DNA from: Pseudomonadota bacterium
GTDB lineage: Bacteria > Pseudomonadota > Alphaproteobacteria > Rhizobiales > Devosiaceae
Direction: 5' to 3'
DNA: 10,709 bases
NCBI GenBank assembly: GCA_023433985.1
Contig: JAEYTN010000360.1
Coordinates: 1-10,709 of the forward strand
The notes under the pieces were generated by a model, which had not been told where the DNA came from, ran no database searches, and was given only the letters and a program-made list of their open reading frames with translations. The stretch's first letter is position 1. Every line of letters begins with the position of its first letter. Position numbers and translations under genes: made by a program. This document shows, in pieces, positions 1-7,131 of this stretch.

Positions 1-16
1 TGGTACGTGAGGCCAC

Positions 17-62
17 CCCTCATCCGCCCTTCGGGCACCTTCTCCCGCAAGGGGAGAAGGCG
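17..62. repeat. RIME-like palindromic mosaic repeat, copy 1
   Basis: A compact palindromic element with two adjacent hairpins. One is GCCC-TTC-GGGC (26-36). The other is CCTTCTCCC (38-46) paired with GGGAGAAGG (52-60) around a 5-base loop. The arrangement, starting CCCCTCATCCG, resembles the rhizobial intergenic mosaic elements (RIME) known from Rhizobium and Sinorhizobium; that name is from memory and was not checked by alignment. It lies downstream of the minus-strand CAP lipoprotein gene, so its longer stem could also help end that transcript. No gene is supported in 1-135. Confidence 0.7.
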
Positions 63-135
63 TGCAGTCGGCCGTTTCCCTCCGGGGCATCAGTCGGCGA
101 AGGAGGTACTGCACGGGCCGTGGAAAGTCGCGGAC

Positions 136-642
136 CTACGACCTCCAGGCGTCGAACGATCCGCCGGCGATGAAGGCCCAGTAGGTGCCGTAGCGGGACT
201 TGTGGCCGGCGGGGACGCTGGCAGCGGCGAGGCCGAACTCGGTGAAGCGGGTGCTCAGCAGCGTGTCGCGGTGGCCGGGAGACTTCAGCCAGCCCTGGAT
301 CGCCTGCTCGAGCGTCTGCTGGCCGGCGGCGACGTTCTCGCCCACCGCGCCATCGTAGCCGGCGGCGGCGACGCGCTGGCGCAGGGTGACGCCGAGATCG
401 TGGCTCAGCTTGTCCTTCTTGGCCATCAGGTTGGCCTGCGAACGGGCGGCGGCCTCGAGATGGCTGTTGTAGCGCAGCGGCGGCTTGCCGTTGGCTTTGC
501 GGGTGTTGTTGATGGCAGCCATGATGGCCGCCTGGCTCAACTGGCTTGGGCCAGTGGCGCCGGGGGCCGGCGGGATGGCGGCAGTGCATCCGGCGAGAAA
601 GGCGCTTCCGAGGATGAGCAGGCTACGACGCGTCAGATACAT
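136..642 (-). CDS. CAP (SCP/PR-1-like) domain lipoprotein
   Basis: The product is a 168-residue predicted lipoprotein with one CAP-superfamily domain. The N-terminus has two arginines, a hydrophobic stretch and the lipobox L16-A-G-C19, so Cys19 should be lipidated after signal peptidase II cleavage. CAP features follow: an N-terminal helix with NNTRKANG (45-52), His81 in KLSHDLG, GENVAAG (101-107) with Glu102, W119-L-K-S-P-G-H-R with His124, and the C-terminal strand YGTYWAFIAG (151-160). His81, Glu102 and His124 are the residues that usually line the CAP cavity. Bacterial single-domain CAP proteins are common, but their function is mostly unknown; some are tied to envelope or sporulation roles. 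The ATG at 642 is the only start that keeps the signal peptide, although no good Shine-Dalgarno precedes it. The gene is monocistronic here and divergent from the small gene at 883. Confidence is high for the family and low for a role. Confidence 0.93.
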   Translation of the reverse strand: MYLTRRSLLILGSAFLAGCTAAIPPAPGATGPSQLSQAAIMAAINNTRKANGKPPLRYNSHLEAAARSQANLMAKKDKLSHDLGVTLRQRVAAAGYDGAVGENVAAGQQTLEQAIQGWLKSPGHRDTLLSTRFTEFGLAAASVPAGHKSRYGTYWAFIAGGSFDAWRS

Positions 643-882
643 CTACGCACGGGGTTCCACAGCTGGATTGCAGCAGAGTAGCGCGGCCAATGGCGGTAGC
701 AAGATGGTAACCAAGTTACCTCACGAGTTTGCCTAACGCCGCGGCAAACGCGTCACAGCCCCGGCGATCGCCGCGTCGACCGGCAGCATTTGATTTGAAT
801 TAAGCATGATCTTGCTTGGCGCTGGCCCTCCAGGCCGGTCTCGCGCACGCTTCGGGCTCTGGAGTTTGAGGGGCTCTCGGCG
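643..882. other. Intergenic region between the divergent CAP lipoprotein and small membrane protein genes
   Basis: This 240-base gap presumably carries the promoters of both divergent genes. Two palindromes can be seen: GGTAAC-CAA-GTTACC at 706-720, listed separately, and the perfect 12-base CGGCGATCGCCG at 762-773. An A/T-rich patch (788-812) is the least GC-rich part and a reasonable place for a promoter. I could not find a convincing -35/-10 pair in either direction. Confidence 0.5.
706..720. promoter_or_regulatory. Candidate operator palindrome GGTAACCAAGTTACC
   Basis: A perfect inverted repeat with 6-base arms (GGTAAC and GTTACC) around a CAA spacer. It lies 64 bases upstream of the start codon of the minus-strand CAP lipoprotein gene. 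The arm length, short odd spacer and A/T-containing arms in a GC-rich setting fit a binding site for a dimeric regulator. I do not recognise the regulator. A chance palindrome is possible. Confidence 0.4.
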
Positions 883-1041
883 ATGATCGACATGGAGGTC
901 GCGCGCTTCGATGTGCGCACGCTGAGCCGCAACGAGGAAGCGCGGCTAGTCAGCTACACCAAGAACATGCTGCTGGCGACGACCGCGGCCTCACTGGCGA
1001 TCGTGGGCGCCGGCGCCTTCTTCCTGAGCCTGTGGCTGTAG
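883..1041 (+). CDS. Small single-pass membrane protein, 52 residues, function unknown
   Basis: The 52-residue product starts MIDMEVARFDVRTLSRNEEA. It has a charged N-terminal half (about 1-27, many Arg, Glu and Asp) and a continuous hydrophobic helix of Ala, Leu, Ile, Val and Phe from about 29 to 52, ending LSLWL at the stop. This looks like a tail-anchored or single-pass small membrane protein. Support for coding comes from strong G/C at third positions through nearly all codons, the clean charge-then-helix architecture, and a GAGGGG Shine-Dalgarno (868-873) 9 bases before the ATG. A second in-frame ATG (892) would shorten it by three residues. The last 51 bases overlap the end of the opposite-strand transferase gene tail to tail. 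I do not recognise the family, and the frame stays open upstream to 799 without a better start. Function is unknown. Confidence 0.6.
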   Translation: MIDMEVARFDVRTLSRNEEARLVSYTKNMLLATTAASLAIVGAGAFFLSLWL

Positions 1042-2052
1042 GGGAGCCCCTGCCCCGGCCTTGATGGAGGCCGGAACGAGGACGGCATAGGCGAAGACCA
1101 GGAAGGCCCAGTCGTACTGCCGGTACAGCCCTGCGAGCCAGGCGAGCGGCAGCAGCAGCACCAGATCGATTGCGAGGTAGACCAGCGTTGCCCTGGCGTG
1201 CGAGCCGAGGCGGCGCTGCAGGTTCTGGTAGGCGTGGCGCTTGTGGGCCTGCCAGAGCGGCTCGCGGTTGAGCGCCCGGCGAACGAGCGTGGTGAGGCTG
1301 TCGGCGAGGAAGGCGGCGGCGAGGATGAGCCATTGGCCGAGCGTCAGCCACGAACCGGCCATGGTCGCGATGGCGAAGAAGAACAGCATCAGCCCCAGAT
1401 AGGTGCTGCCGGCATCGCCCATGAATATCTTCGCGGGCGCCCAGTTGAGCAGCAGGAAGCCGAAGCAGGCGGCGGCGACCCAGACCATCCACCAGAACAC
1501 ACCCTGGTACCAGACGCCGGGCTGGAACCACCAGGCGATGAAGAGCCCGCCCAAGAGCAGGAAGATCGCCTCGGAGGCAGCGAGGCCGTCGATGCCGTCC
1601 ATGAAGTTGAAGAGGTTGATCCAGAGCGCTCCGGCGAGGACGAAGGCAGCGAAGAAGACCGGCTCGGGCAGCGGTACCCCGATCTGCGCAGAGAGCACGT
1701 CGAGCGGGACGGTGATGGCGACGGCAGCGGCGAGGAGGACTTGCGCGCCAAGCCGCCATCGGGCCGGGATGGGCTGGCGGTCGTCGAGATAGCCGATCAC
1801 GGCAATGAGGATGCCGGCGACAATGACCGGGACAATCTCGAACGGGAACGGCAGCGCGACCGGTATGCCGGCGAGCGTGGCCGCGAGCACGATGCCGATG
1901 CCGCCTCCCGTGGGAGTGGGCGCCTTGTGCGAGGAGCGAGCGTTCACCTCGGCGATCAGGCCCAGGCGTCGGGCCCGCCAGCGGATGACGAGGGCCGTTG
2001 CGAATGCGACCGCGATGGAGGCGGCGGCGATGAGAAGGCCGGGGGTGAGCAT
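991..2052 (-). CDS. Polyprenyl-phosphate sugar-1-phosphate transferase (MraY/WecA superfamily, glycosyltransferase family 4)
   Basis: The product is a 353-residue multi-pass membrane enzyme that should move a sugar-1-phosphate from a UDP-sugar onto undecaprenyl phosphate, the first step of O-antigen, capsule or exopolysaccharide repeat-unit assembly. Family motifs appear in order: N37-ARSSHKAPTPTGGG, GYLDDR (87-92) with the paired catalytic-region aspartates, NFMDGIDG (149-156), FMGDAGS (210-216), and the His-rich loop HKRHAYQ (270-276). About ten hydrophobic segments connect them. HAYQ after the His-rich loop is more like the WbpL/WbcO-type transferases than like MraY, so a role in lipopolysaccharide or polysaccharide initiation is more likely than peptidoglycan; the sugar is not predictable. 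The ATG at 2052 is chosen because the reading frame upstream (to 2193) only translates a palindromic repeat. The start has no clear Shine-Dalgarno. The last ~16 residues are Gln/Glu/Ala-rich and probably not conserved. No other polysaccharide gene is in view. Confidence 0.9.
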   Translation of the reverse strand: MLTPGLLIAAASIAVAFATALVIRWRARRLGLIAEVNARSSHKAPTPTGGGIGIVLAATLAGIPVALPFPFEIVPVIVAGILIAVIGYLDDRQPIPARWRLGAQVLLAAAVAITVPLDVLSAQIGVPLPEPVFFAAFVLAGALWINLFNFMDGIDGLAASEAIFLLLGGLFIAWWFQPGVWYQGVFWWMVWVAAACFGFLLLNWAPAKIFMGDAGSTYLGLMLFFFAIATMAGSWLTLGQWLILAAAFLADSLTTLVRRALNREPLWQAHKRHAYQNLQRRLGSHARATLVYLAIDLVLLLPLAWLAGLYRQYDWAFLVFAYAVLVPASIKAGAGAPLQPQAQEEGAGAHDRQ

Positions 2053-2138
2053 GAGGTGGTGGTAGCCGGGCGGGGCCTGGGGAGCAAGCGGCGGGTGCGG
2101 GGGCCAGCGTGGCCAAGCTGTCCCTGGGTTTGGGCCGC

Positions 2139-2190
2139 CCCCTCCACCACGCTTCGCGCGGTCCCCCTCCCCCGCTTTGCGGTGGAGGAT
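2139..2190. repeat. RIME-like palindromic mosaic repeat, copy 2
   Basis: A palindromic element enclosed by CCTCCACC (2141-2148) and GGTGGAGG (2181-2188). Inside are the small hairpin CCACG/CGCGG near 2146-2161 and CCGC-TTT-GCGG (2172-2182). It sits in the 213-base gap between the membrane transferase and the dehydrogenase gene at 2266, upstream of the former. It is built like the other three repeats but shares only short pieces of sequence with them. The minus-strand frame running through it should not be read as protein. Confidence 0.65.
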
Positions 2191-2214
2191 CACCAGCGTT
2201 CTACTCGCACGAAG

Positions 2215-2240
2215 AAGGGCCGCCTTTTGGGGCGGCCCTT
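2215..2240 (-). terminator. Intrinsic terminator of the sugar operon
   Basis: A perfect 10-bp stem, AAGGGCCGCC (2215-2224) with GGCGGCCCTT (2231-2240), around a 6-base loop. It lies 25 bases past the stop codon of the dehydrogenase gene at 2266. Read on the minus strand, the stem is followed by CTTCTTCG, a modest T-rich tail. It most likely marks the 3' end of the sugar operon. The reverse direction lacks a T tract. Confidence 0.75.
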
Positions 2241-2265
2241 GGAGTTACGTTCAGGCTTTGCCTGG

Positions 2266-3075
2266 TCAGCCGGCGTAGAGCTGGAGGCCGCCGTCGACGC
2301 GGAGGAGCTGGCCGTGGATGAACTTGGCTTCGGGCGAGCAGAGGAAGACGACCGCGTCGGCGATTTCCTCGGGCTCGGCGTAGCGGTCGAGCGAGACCTT
2401 GTTGGAGTTCATCTTGTCGGGATCGACGGTACGGGTCGCCTGGAAGCGGGCGGTCTTGGACGGGCCGGGGCTGACGACGTTGACGCGCACGCCAGCGGCC
2501 TTCACTTCCTCGGCGAGGCAGCGGGTGTAGTGGGTGACCGCTGCCTTCAGCGTGGCGTAGATGCCGCCGCCCGAGACGCCGATATGGGCTGCGACCGAGG
2601 CGATGTTGACGACGATGCCGTGCTGACGCTCGACCATCTGCGGCACGAAGGCCTGGGTAACCAGCATGGTGCCGATCAGGTTGTTGTTGGTGAGCGTGAT
2701 CAGGTCCTCGTAGGTGATGCCGAGGATGTTGTTGGGCACCGGCTTGCCGCCCGCGGCTCCGATGTCGCCGCCGGCGCAGTTGACGAGAATTTCGACCGGG
2801 CCGAACTTCTCCTCGATCTCCTTGCGCATGGCCGCGACGGCTTCGCGGTCGCCGATATTGCCGGTGACGCCCATGGAACGGACACCGAGGCCCTCGATCG
2901 TCTTGATCATGGCGCCGAGGTTTTCGGCTTCGCCATATTGCGCCGCCGAGTCCCATTTCAGGTCGTGCACCACGACGTCGGCGCCGCGCGCCGCGAGCTT
3001 CTTCGCCATGACACTGCCGAGGCCGCGGCCCGAGCCCGTCACCAGGGCGATTTTACCTGCCAGATCCTTTGCCAC
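2266..3075 (-). CDS. Short-chain dehydrogenase/reductase (SDR), last gene of the sugar operon
   Basis: The product is a 269-residue classical SDR, an NAD(P)-dependent oxidoreductase with a Rossmann fold. It shows the cofactor motif T13-GSGRGLG20, a variant NCAGG (99-103) of the NNAG motif, the active-site helix Asn near 130-132, catalytic Ser160, and Tyr173-x-x-x-Lys177 in YATLK, followed by VSPGPSKTA (201-209). Length is normal for the family, with a C-terminal RVDGGLQ end typical of FabG-like enzymes. The start is GTG at 3075: a GGAGG (3082-3086) lies 6 bases upstream and the frame offers no better start. It follows the isomerase gene by 48 bases and is followed by the operon terminator. 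In this setting it probably oxidises or reduces a sugar or sugar acid; annotation as 3-oxoacyl-ACP reductase would reflect family resemblance only. The substrate is unknown. Confidence 0.93.
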   Translation of the reverse strand: MAKDLAGKIALVTGSGRGLGSVMAKKLAARGADVVVHDLKWDSAAQYGEAENLGAMIKTIEGLGVRSMGVTGNIGDREAVAAMRKEIEEKFGPVEILVNCAGGDIGAAGGKPVPNNILGITYEDLITLTNNNLIGTMLVTQAFVPQMVERQHGIVVNIASVAAHIGVSGGGIYATLKAAVTHYTRCLAEEVKAAGVRVNVVSPGPSKTARFQATRTVDPDKMNSNKVSLDRYAEPEEIADAVVFLCSPEAKFIHGQLLRVDGGLQLYAG

Positions 3076-3123
3076 TTGTGGCCTCCAATTCCTGCATCAG
3101 TCGCTATGTTGCTTTGGGCCTGA

Positions 3124-4107
3124 CTACATCAGGCCCTGGGCTTTGAGGTTGGCCGCGCTCTTGCGGTACTGCCCCAGCTCGTAATCGATCAGTTCGTGGT
3201 CGGCATTGCGCTGCCACGGGGTGCGCCATTCCTCGCCCGGCGCGTAGCGGTTCTTCTGCGCGGCGAGCAGGCAAGCGGCAAGTTCCTCGGCGGGCTTGGG
3301 CGCATAGCCGCGCCACCATTCGGGGGTGAAGAGCTTGACGTGCCGGTCGTCGAGCGCGCCGATCTCGATGCAGGCGATCATCTCGTCGTTGTGCTGGGCC
3401 AGGATGTCGAACATCTCCTTGTGCGGCACGCAGCCGTCGCCCGAGGGGCAGCGGACAAGACGGAAGCCGTCGGGCTCGAAGACGACGCGGTAGTCCTTGA
3501 CGTGGCAGTGGCGCACGTAGGGGGCGATGACGCGGGTGAAATCGAGCGGCGACTCGGCCACCGGGAAGGTGTTGGCCATGTCGAAGACGATGCGGACGTG
3601 GGGCCCGTATTCCTCGCAGAGCCCGACGAGCTCGCGCGAGGTGAAATCCTGGTGGTTCTCGATCAGCAGCGTGACGTCGGCGGCTTCGAGCTTCGGCACC
3701 ACGGCCTCGAGCTTCCCGTTCACGGAAGCGACGAGATCGTGCCACTTCTGGCCGGCGGCGGCGCGATCGCCGCAGAGAATGGGGGTGAGGGCGACGCGGA
3801 TGTATTTGGCGTCGAGCGCCTTGGCGCAGCGGATGAGGAGGTCCATGTCGCCGTGCTGCAGACCGGACGAGAGCACGCGCTTCCAGCCGAGGGCGTCGAG
3901 GCGGAACTTGAGCGCCGCCAGATCGGCGTCGGACATCTCCTTGAACCAGCCTTCCCACAGCTCTATGGCCATGCCGCCCAACTCCTCGGTGAGCTTGATG
4001 AAGCCTTCGAGGCCGACGCCGTTGGGGTTGTGCCGAGGCGTGCCTGCGCCCTGCAGGCCGAGATAGTAGGTGAGGCCGTATGGGTTGAGGCCGGTCGTCA
4101 GTTTCAT
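3124..4107 (-). CDS. Sugar phosphate isomerase/epimerase (xylose-isomerase-like TIM barrel)
   Basis: The product is 327 residues and belongs to the AP-endonuclease-2/xylose-isomerase-like TIM-barrel family (COG1082), metal-dependent enzymes that isomerise or epimerise sugars and keto-sugars. The expected metal ligands stand at the strand ends: Glu150 in LLIENH, Asp177 in FDMANT, His202 in HCHVKD and Glu248 in CIEIG. An earlier acidic position, Glu49 in AIELWEGW, and the N-terminal GLNPYGLTYY strand fit the barrel. The ATG at 4107 is chosen because GAGGGGG (4114-4120) lies 6 bases upstream; the frame continues to 4188 only through a palindromic repeat. It lies between the two SDR genes, with 124 bases and a repeat before it and 48 bases after. 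The context suggests it acts on a keto-sugar made by one SDR. Epimerase, ketol-isomerase and dehydratase activities all occur in this superfamily, so the reaction is open. Confidence 0.88.
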   Translation of the reverse strand: MKLTTGLNPYGLTYYLGLQGAGTPRHNPNGVGLEGFIKLTEELGGMAIELWEGWFKEMSDADLAALKFRLDALGWKRVLSSGLQHGDMDLLIRCAKALDAKYIRVALTPILCGDRAAAGQKWHDLVASVNGKLEAVVPKLEAADVTLLIENHQDFTSRELVGLCEEYGPHVRIVFDMANTFPVAESPLDFTRVIAPYVRHCHVKDYRVVFEPDGFRLVRCPSGDGCVPHKEMFDILAQHNDEMIACIEIGALDDRHVKLFTPEWWRGYAPKPAEELAACLLAAQKNRYAPGEEWRTPWQRNADHELIDYELGQYRKSAANLKAQGLM

Positions 4108-4140
4108 GCGGTTCCCCCTCTTTGGCTTTGCCGGACGGAC

Positions 4141-4184
4141 GACCCCTCCGCGGCCCTCTCCAACAAGGAGAGGGTGAAGGGGTG
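4141..4184. repeat. RIME-like palindromic mosaic repeat, copy 3
   Basis: An inner hairpin CCCTCTCC-AACAA-GGAGAGGG (4154-4174) is enclosed by outer arms ACCCCT (4142-4147) and AGGGGT (4178-4183). It occupies the 124-base gap between the SDR gene ending at 4232 and the isomerase gene starting at 4107, inside the operon. The inner stem resembles that of copy 1 (pyrimidine-rich arm of CT/CC steps, short A-rich loop). In the operon mRNA it could protect upstream or downstream RNA or reduce read-through. Confidence 0.7.
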
Positions 4185-4217
4185 GCATACTCCCGGCCGT
4201 AGTGCACGTACCTCTTT

Positions 4218-4232
4218 ATGCGGATGCCGCAT
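4218..4232 (-). repeat. Short inverted repeat at the 3' end of the first SDR gene
   Basis: ATGCGG (4218-4223) and CCGCAT (4227-4232) form a perfect 6-bp stem around a 3-base loop and touch the SDR stop codon (4232-4234). There is no T tract after it on the minus strand, so it is not a convincing terminator. It may be incidental or a minor RNA-stability element. Confidence 0.35.
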
Positions 4233-4990
4233 CAGCGCAGACCCGCGTCGACGGTGATCGACTGCTTGGTGATCATGCGGCTGTCGTCGGAGGCGAGGAA
4301 CAGCACGGTGCGCGCGATCTCGTCGCCGAGCAGCACGTGGTGCAACGCCTGTCGCTCGACGACGGCGTCGATCTGCTTCGGATCGGGGAACCAGAGCCGC
4401 TTCTGCCGCTCGGTGATAACGGCGCCCGGCTCGATGGAGTTGACGCGGATATTGTCGGTGCCGAAGCCGCGGGCGAGCGCGCGCGTGAGGCCGATGGTGG
4501 CGGATTTGGCCACGGCGTAGACCGGCATGTTGGCGGCGCCACCGCGCCAGGCGATGGACGAGAAGTTGATGATGGAGCCGCCGCCAAGCTCTTTCATCAT
4601 GGGGCGGACCGCCTGAGCGGCGAAGAATTGGGGCTTGAGGTTGAGGCCGAGGGAGTTGTCCCAGTATTCCTCGGTGACGGCGTCGATCTCGTGCCGCTGG
4701 TCGTTGGCGGCGTTGTTGACGAGCACGCCGATGAGGCCGAGACGGTCGCGGGTAACCTCGATGGCGGCCTTCAGCGCGCCGATATCGGTGATGTCGCAGG
4801 GGATGAACTCGGCGCCGGTCTCGGCGGTGAGCGCCCTGCCCTCGGCCTCGAGGATATCGACGAAGGCGACCTTGCTGCCCTGGCCGACAAAGGCGCGGAC
4901 GATGTCGGCGCCGATGCCGCTCGCGCCGCCGGTGACAAACACGACCCGTCCGGCCAGGCTCGGATATTGTGCGAATGCAGGAATTTTCGT
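4232..4990 (-). CDS. Short-chain dehydrogenase/reductase (SDR) with a non-canonical start codon
   Basis: A classical SDR, 252 residues if it begins at 4990. In that numbering it shows the glycine-rich motif TGGASGIG (20-27), an acidic residue after the second strand (VAFVDI), NNAAND (92-97) in place of NNAG, catalytic Ser145 in NFSSIAW, and Tyr158-x-x-x-Lys162 in VYAVAK; EPGAVITERQ follows. The last motif resembles SDR sugar dehydrogenases such as galactose 1-dehydrogenase, a weak hint from memory. The start is unusual. The minus-strand frame from the ATPase stop to the first in-frame GTG (4942) has no ATG, GTG or TTG, and that GTG would cut into the first beta strand. The upstream codons read KIPAFAQYPSLAGRVVF, a normal SDR N-terminus, preceded by ACG (4988-4990) and a GAAGG. 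ACG, ATT (4984) or CTG (4957) could be the real start, or an ATG has mutated or been misread. It is the first enzyme gene after the transporter. Confidence 0.85.
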   Translation of the reverse strand, partial: TKIPAFAQYPSLAGRVVFVTGGASGIGADIVRAFVGQGSKVAFVDILEAEGRALTAETGAEFIPCDITDIGALKAAIEVTRDRLGLIGVLVNNAANDQRHEIDAVTEEYWDNSLGLNLKPQFFAAQAVRPMMKELGGGSIINFSSIAWRGGAANMPVYAVAKSATIGLTRALARGFGTDNIRVNSIEPGAVITERQKRLWFPDPKQIDAVVERQALHHVLLGDEIARTVLFLASDDSRMITKQSITVDAGLR

Positions 4991-5013
4991 GAAACCTTCG
5001 AGGAGAGGACGGT

Positions 5014-5045
5014 GGGCTCCCCTCCTCCCTCCAGGAGAGGAGCCC
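5014..5045 (-). promoter_or_regulatory. Intercistronic hairpin after the ATPase gene (RIME-like, copy 4)
   Basis: GGGCTCCCCTCCT (5014-5026) pairs with AGGAGAGGAGCCC (5033-5045) around a 6-base loop: 13 positions with a single C/A mismatch on the plus strand. In minus-strand RNA that position becomes a G-U wobble, so the operon transcript folds without a gap. It fills the 70-base space between the ATPase stop (5061) and the SDR start. It has no T tract, so it is more likely an mRNA stabiliser or processing site between transporter and enzyme segments, or a degenerate mosaic repeat, than a full terminator. Confidence 0.65.
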
Positions 5046-5060
5046 GCGGGAGGCCGGCGA

Positions 5061-6167
<1,107 letters not shown>

Positions 6168-6222
6168 TTTGAAATATGCCTCCGAACTTACTGGATCGCG
6201 CCGCTGGACCGATGGGGGACGA

Positions 6223-7131
6223 TCATTTGATCGCGCCCTGGGTCAGACCGCGGACGAAGTACTTGCCGCCGAAAAAGTAGACGAGCAGCGGCGGCAGCGC
6301 GCCGATCAGCACGGCGGCGCTCATCACGTCGTAGGTGCGGACGGTGGTGCCGTTAAGCGCCAATGCGACCAGCGCCGAGGTGATGGGCTGGTTGGCACCC
6401 GAGTTCAGCACGACGCCGAACAGGTACTCGTTCCAGATGCCGGTGAACTGCCAGATGACCGTGACGATGAGGATCGGCGGCGAGATCGGCAGGATGATGC
6501 GGAAGAAGATGCGCCAGAAGCCGGCGCCGTCGATGCGCGCCGCCTTCACCAGATCGTCGGGGATGCCGACGAAGTAGTTGCGGCAGAACAGGGTCGTGAA
6601 GGCGAGGCCCTGGATGCAATGGACGAGGATGAGGCCAAAGACCGAGTTGGCGAGGCCGATCTTGCCCAGGATGAAGGCCCAGGGCAGCAGCGCGATCTGC
6701 CCCGGCATGAAGACGCCGAGCAGCATCATGCCGAAGACGACATCGGAGCCGCGGAACTTCCACTTGGAAAGCACGTAGCCAGCGATGGCGCCCATGGCAG
6801 TGGAGATGATCGTGGCGGGCACGACCATCATCACCGAGTTCCAGAAGTAGCGCTGCATGCCGTTGCACTGGCCGCCGATGCAGAACTCGCTCCAGGCCTG
6901 CGGCCAGGCATCGAGGCGGAAGGTCTGCGGGAAGGCGATGAGGCCGTGCGCGGAGATTTCCGGCAGGGTGCGGAAGGAGTTGAACACCACCACGCAGAGC
7001 GGGATCAGGTAGATGATCGCGAAGAAGCTCAGCAGGAAGTAGATGACGATGCGGCTGGTGAGGTGGCGGCGGCTGGCGCGGCCCGCCTCGAGGTCGACGG
7101 CCGATTGAGATGAGAGAACAGCGTCAGACAC
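6223..7131 (-). CDS. Sugar ABC transporter permease, CUT1 family (MalG/GtsC-like)
   Basis: The product is a 302-residue inner-membrane permease with about six hydrophobic segments, the first at about 27-51 (IVIYFLLSFFAIIYLIPLCV). The cytoplasmic EAA loop that docks to the ATPase is at about 193-215 (DLVKAARIDGAGFWRIFFR, then IILP), and the C-terminus KYFVRGLTQGAIK is typical of MalG-type subunits. A periplasmic loop has two cysteines five residues apart (Cys84, Cys89), a feature I associate with the glucose/mannose (Gts-like) group. The start is GTG at 7131, with GGAGG (7138-7142) 6 bases upstream; the TTG two codons earlier directly abuts that Shine-Dalgarno and cannot be used. The GTG overlaps the end of the preceding permease gene by 8 bases (GTGTCTGA), so translational coupling is likely. 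Confidence 0.94.
   Translation of the reverse strand: MSDAVLSSQSAVDLEAGRASRRHLTSRIVIYFLLSFFAIIYLIPLCVVVFNSFRTLPEISAHGLIAFPQTFRLDAWPQAWSEFCIGGQCNGMQRYFWNSVMMVVPATIISTAMGAIAGYVLSKWKFRGSDVVFGMMLLGVFMPGQIALLPWAFILGKIGLANSVFGLILVHCIQGLAFTTLFCRNYFVGIPDDLVKAARIDGAGFWRIFFRIILPISPPILIVTVIWQFTGIWNEYLFGVVLNSGANQPITSALVALALNGTTVRTYDVMSAAVLIGALPPLLVYFFGGKYFVRGLTQGAIK

Noticed and set aside
1..62. CRISPR-like repeat or short gene at the left edge
   Set aside because: Only one double-hairpin unit is present, with no regular spacing or spacers, and no supported start or codon pattern.
2053..2193. N-terminal extension of the membrane transferase by 47 codons
   Set aside because: The extension translates a palindromic repeat into Gly/Pro/Arg-rich sequence and precedes the natural first membrane helix.
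1198..3123. Very long plus-strand open frame (641 codons) opposite the transferase and SDR genes
   Set aside because: It runs antisense to two genes with complete family motifs and crosses their intergenic repeat and terminator. Its translation is Glu/Asp/Gly/Arg-rich low-complexity sequence, as expected from the complement of GC-rich codons.
4108..4188. N-terminal extension of the isomerase by 27 codons
   Set aside because: It reads through the mosaic repeat; the ATG at 4107 has a good Shine-Dalgarno and starts the first beta strand.
4218..4232. Terminator after the first SDR gene
   Set aside because: The 6-bp stem has no T tract on the minus strand and the isomerase gene follows on the same strand.
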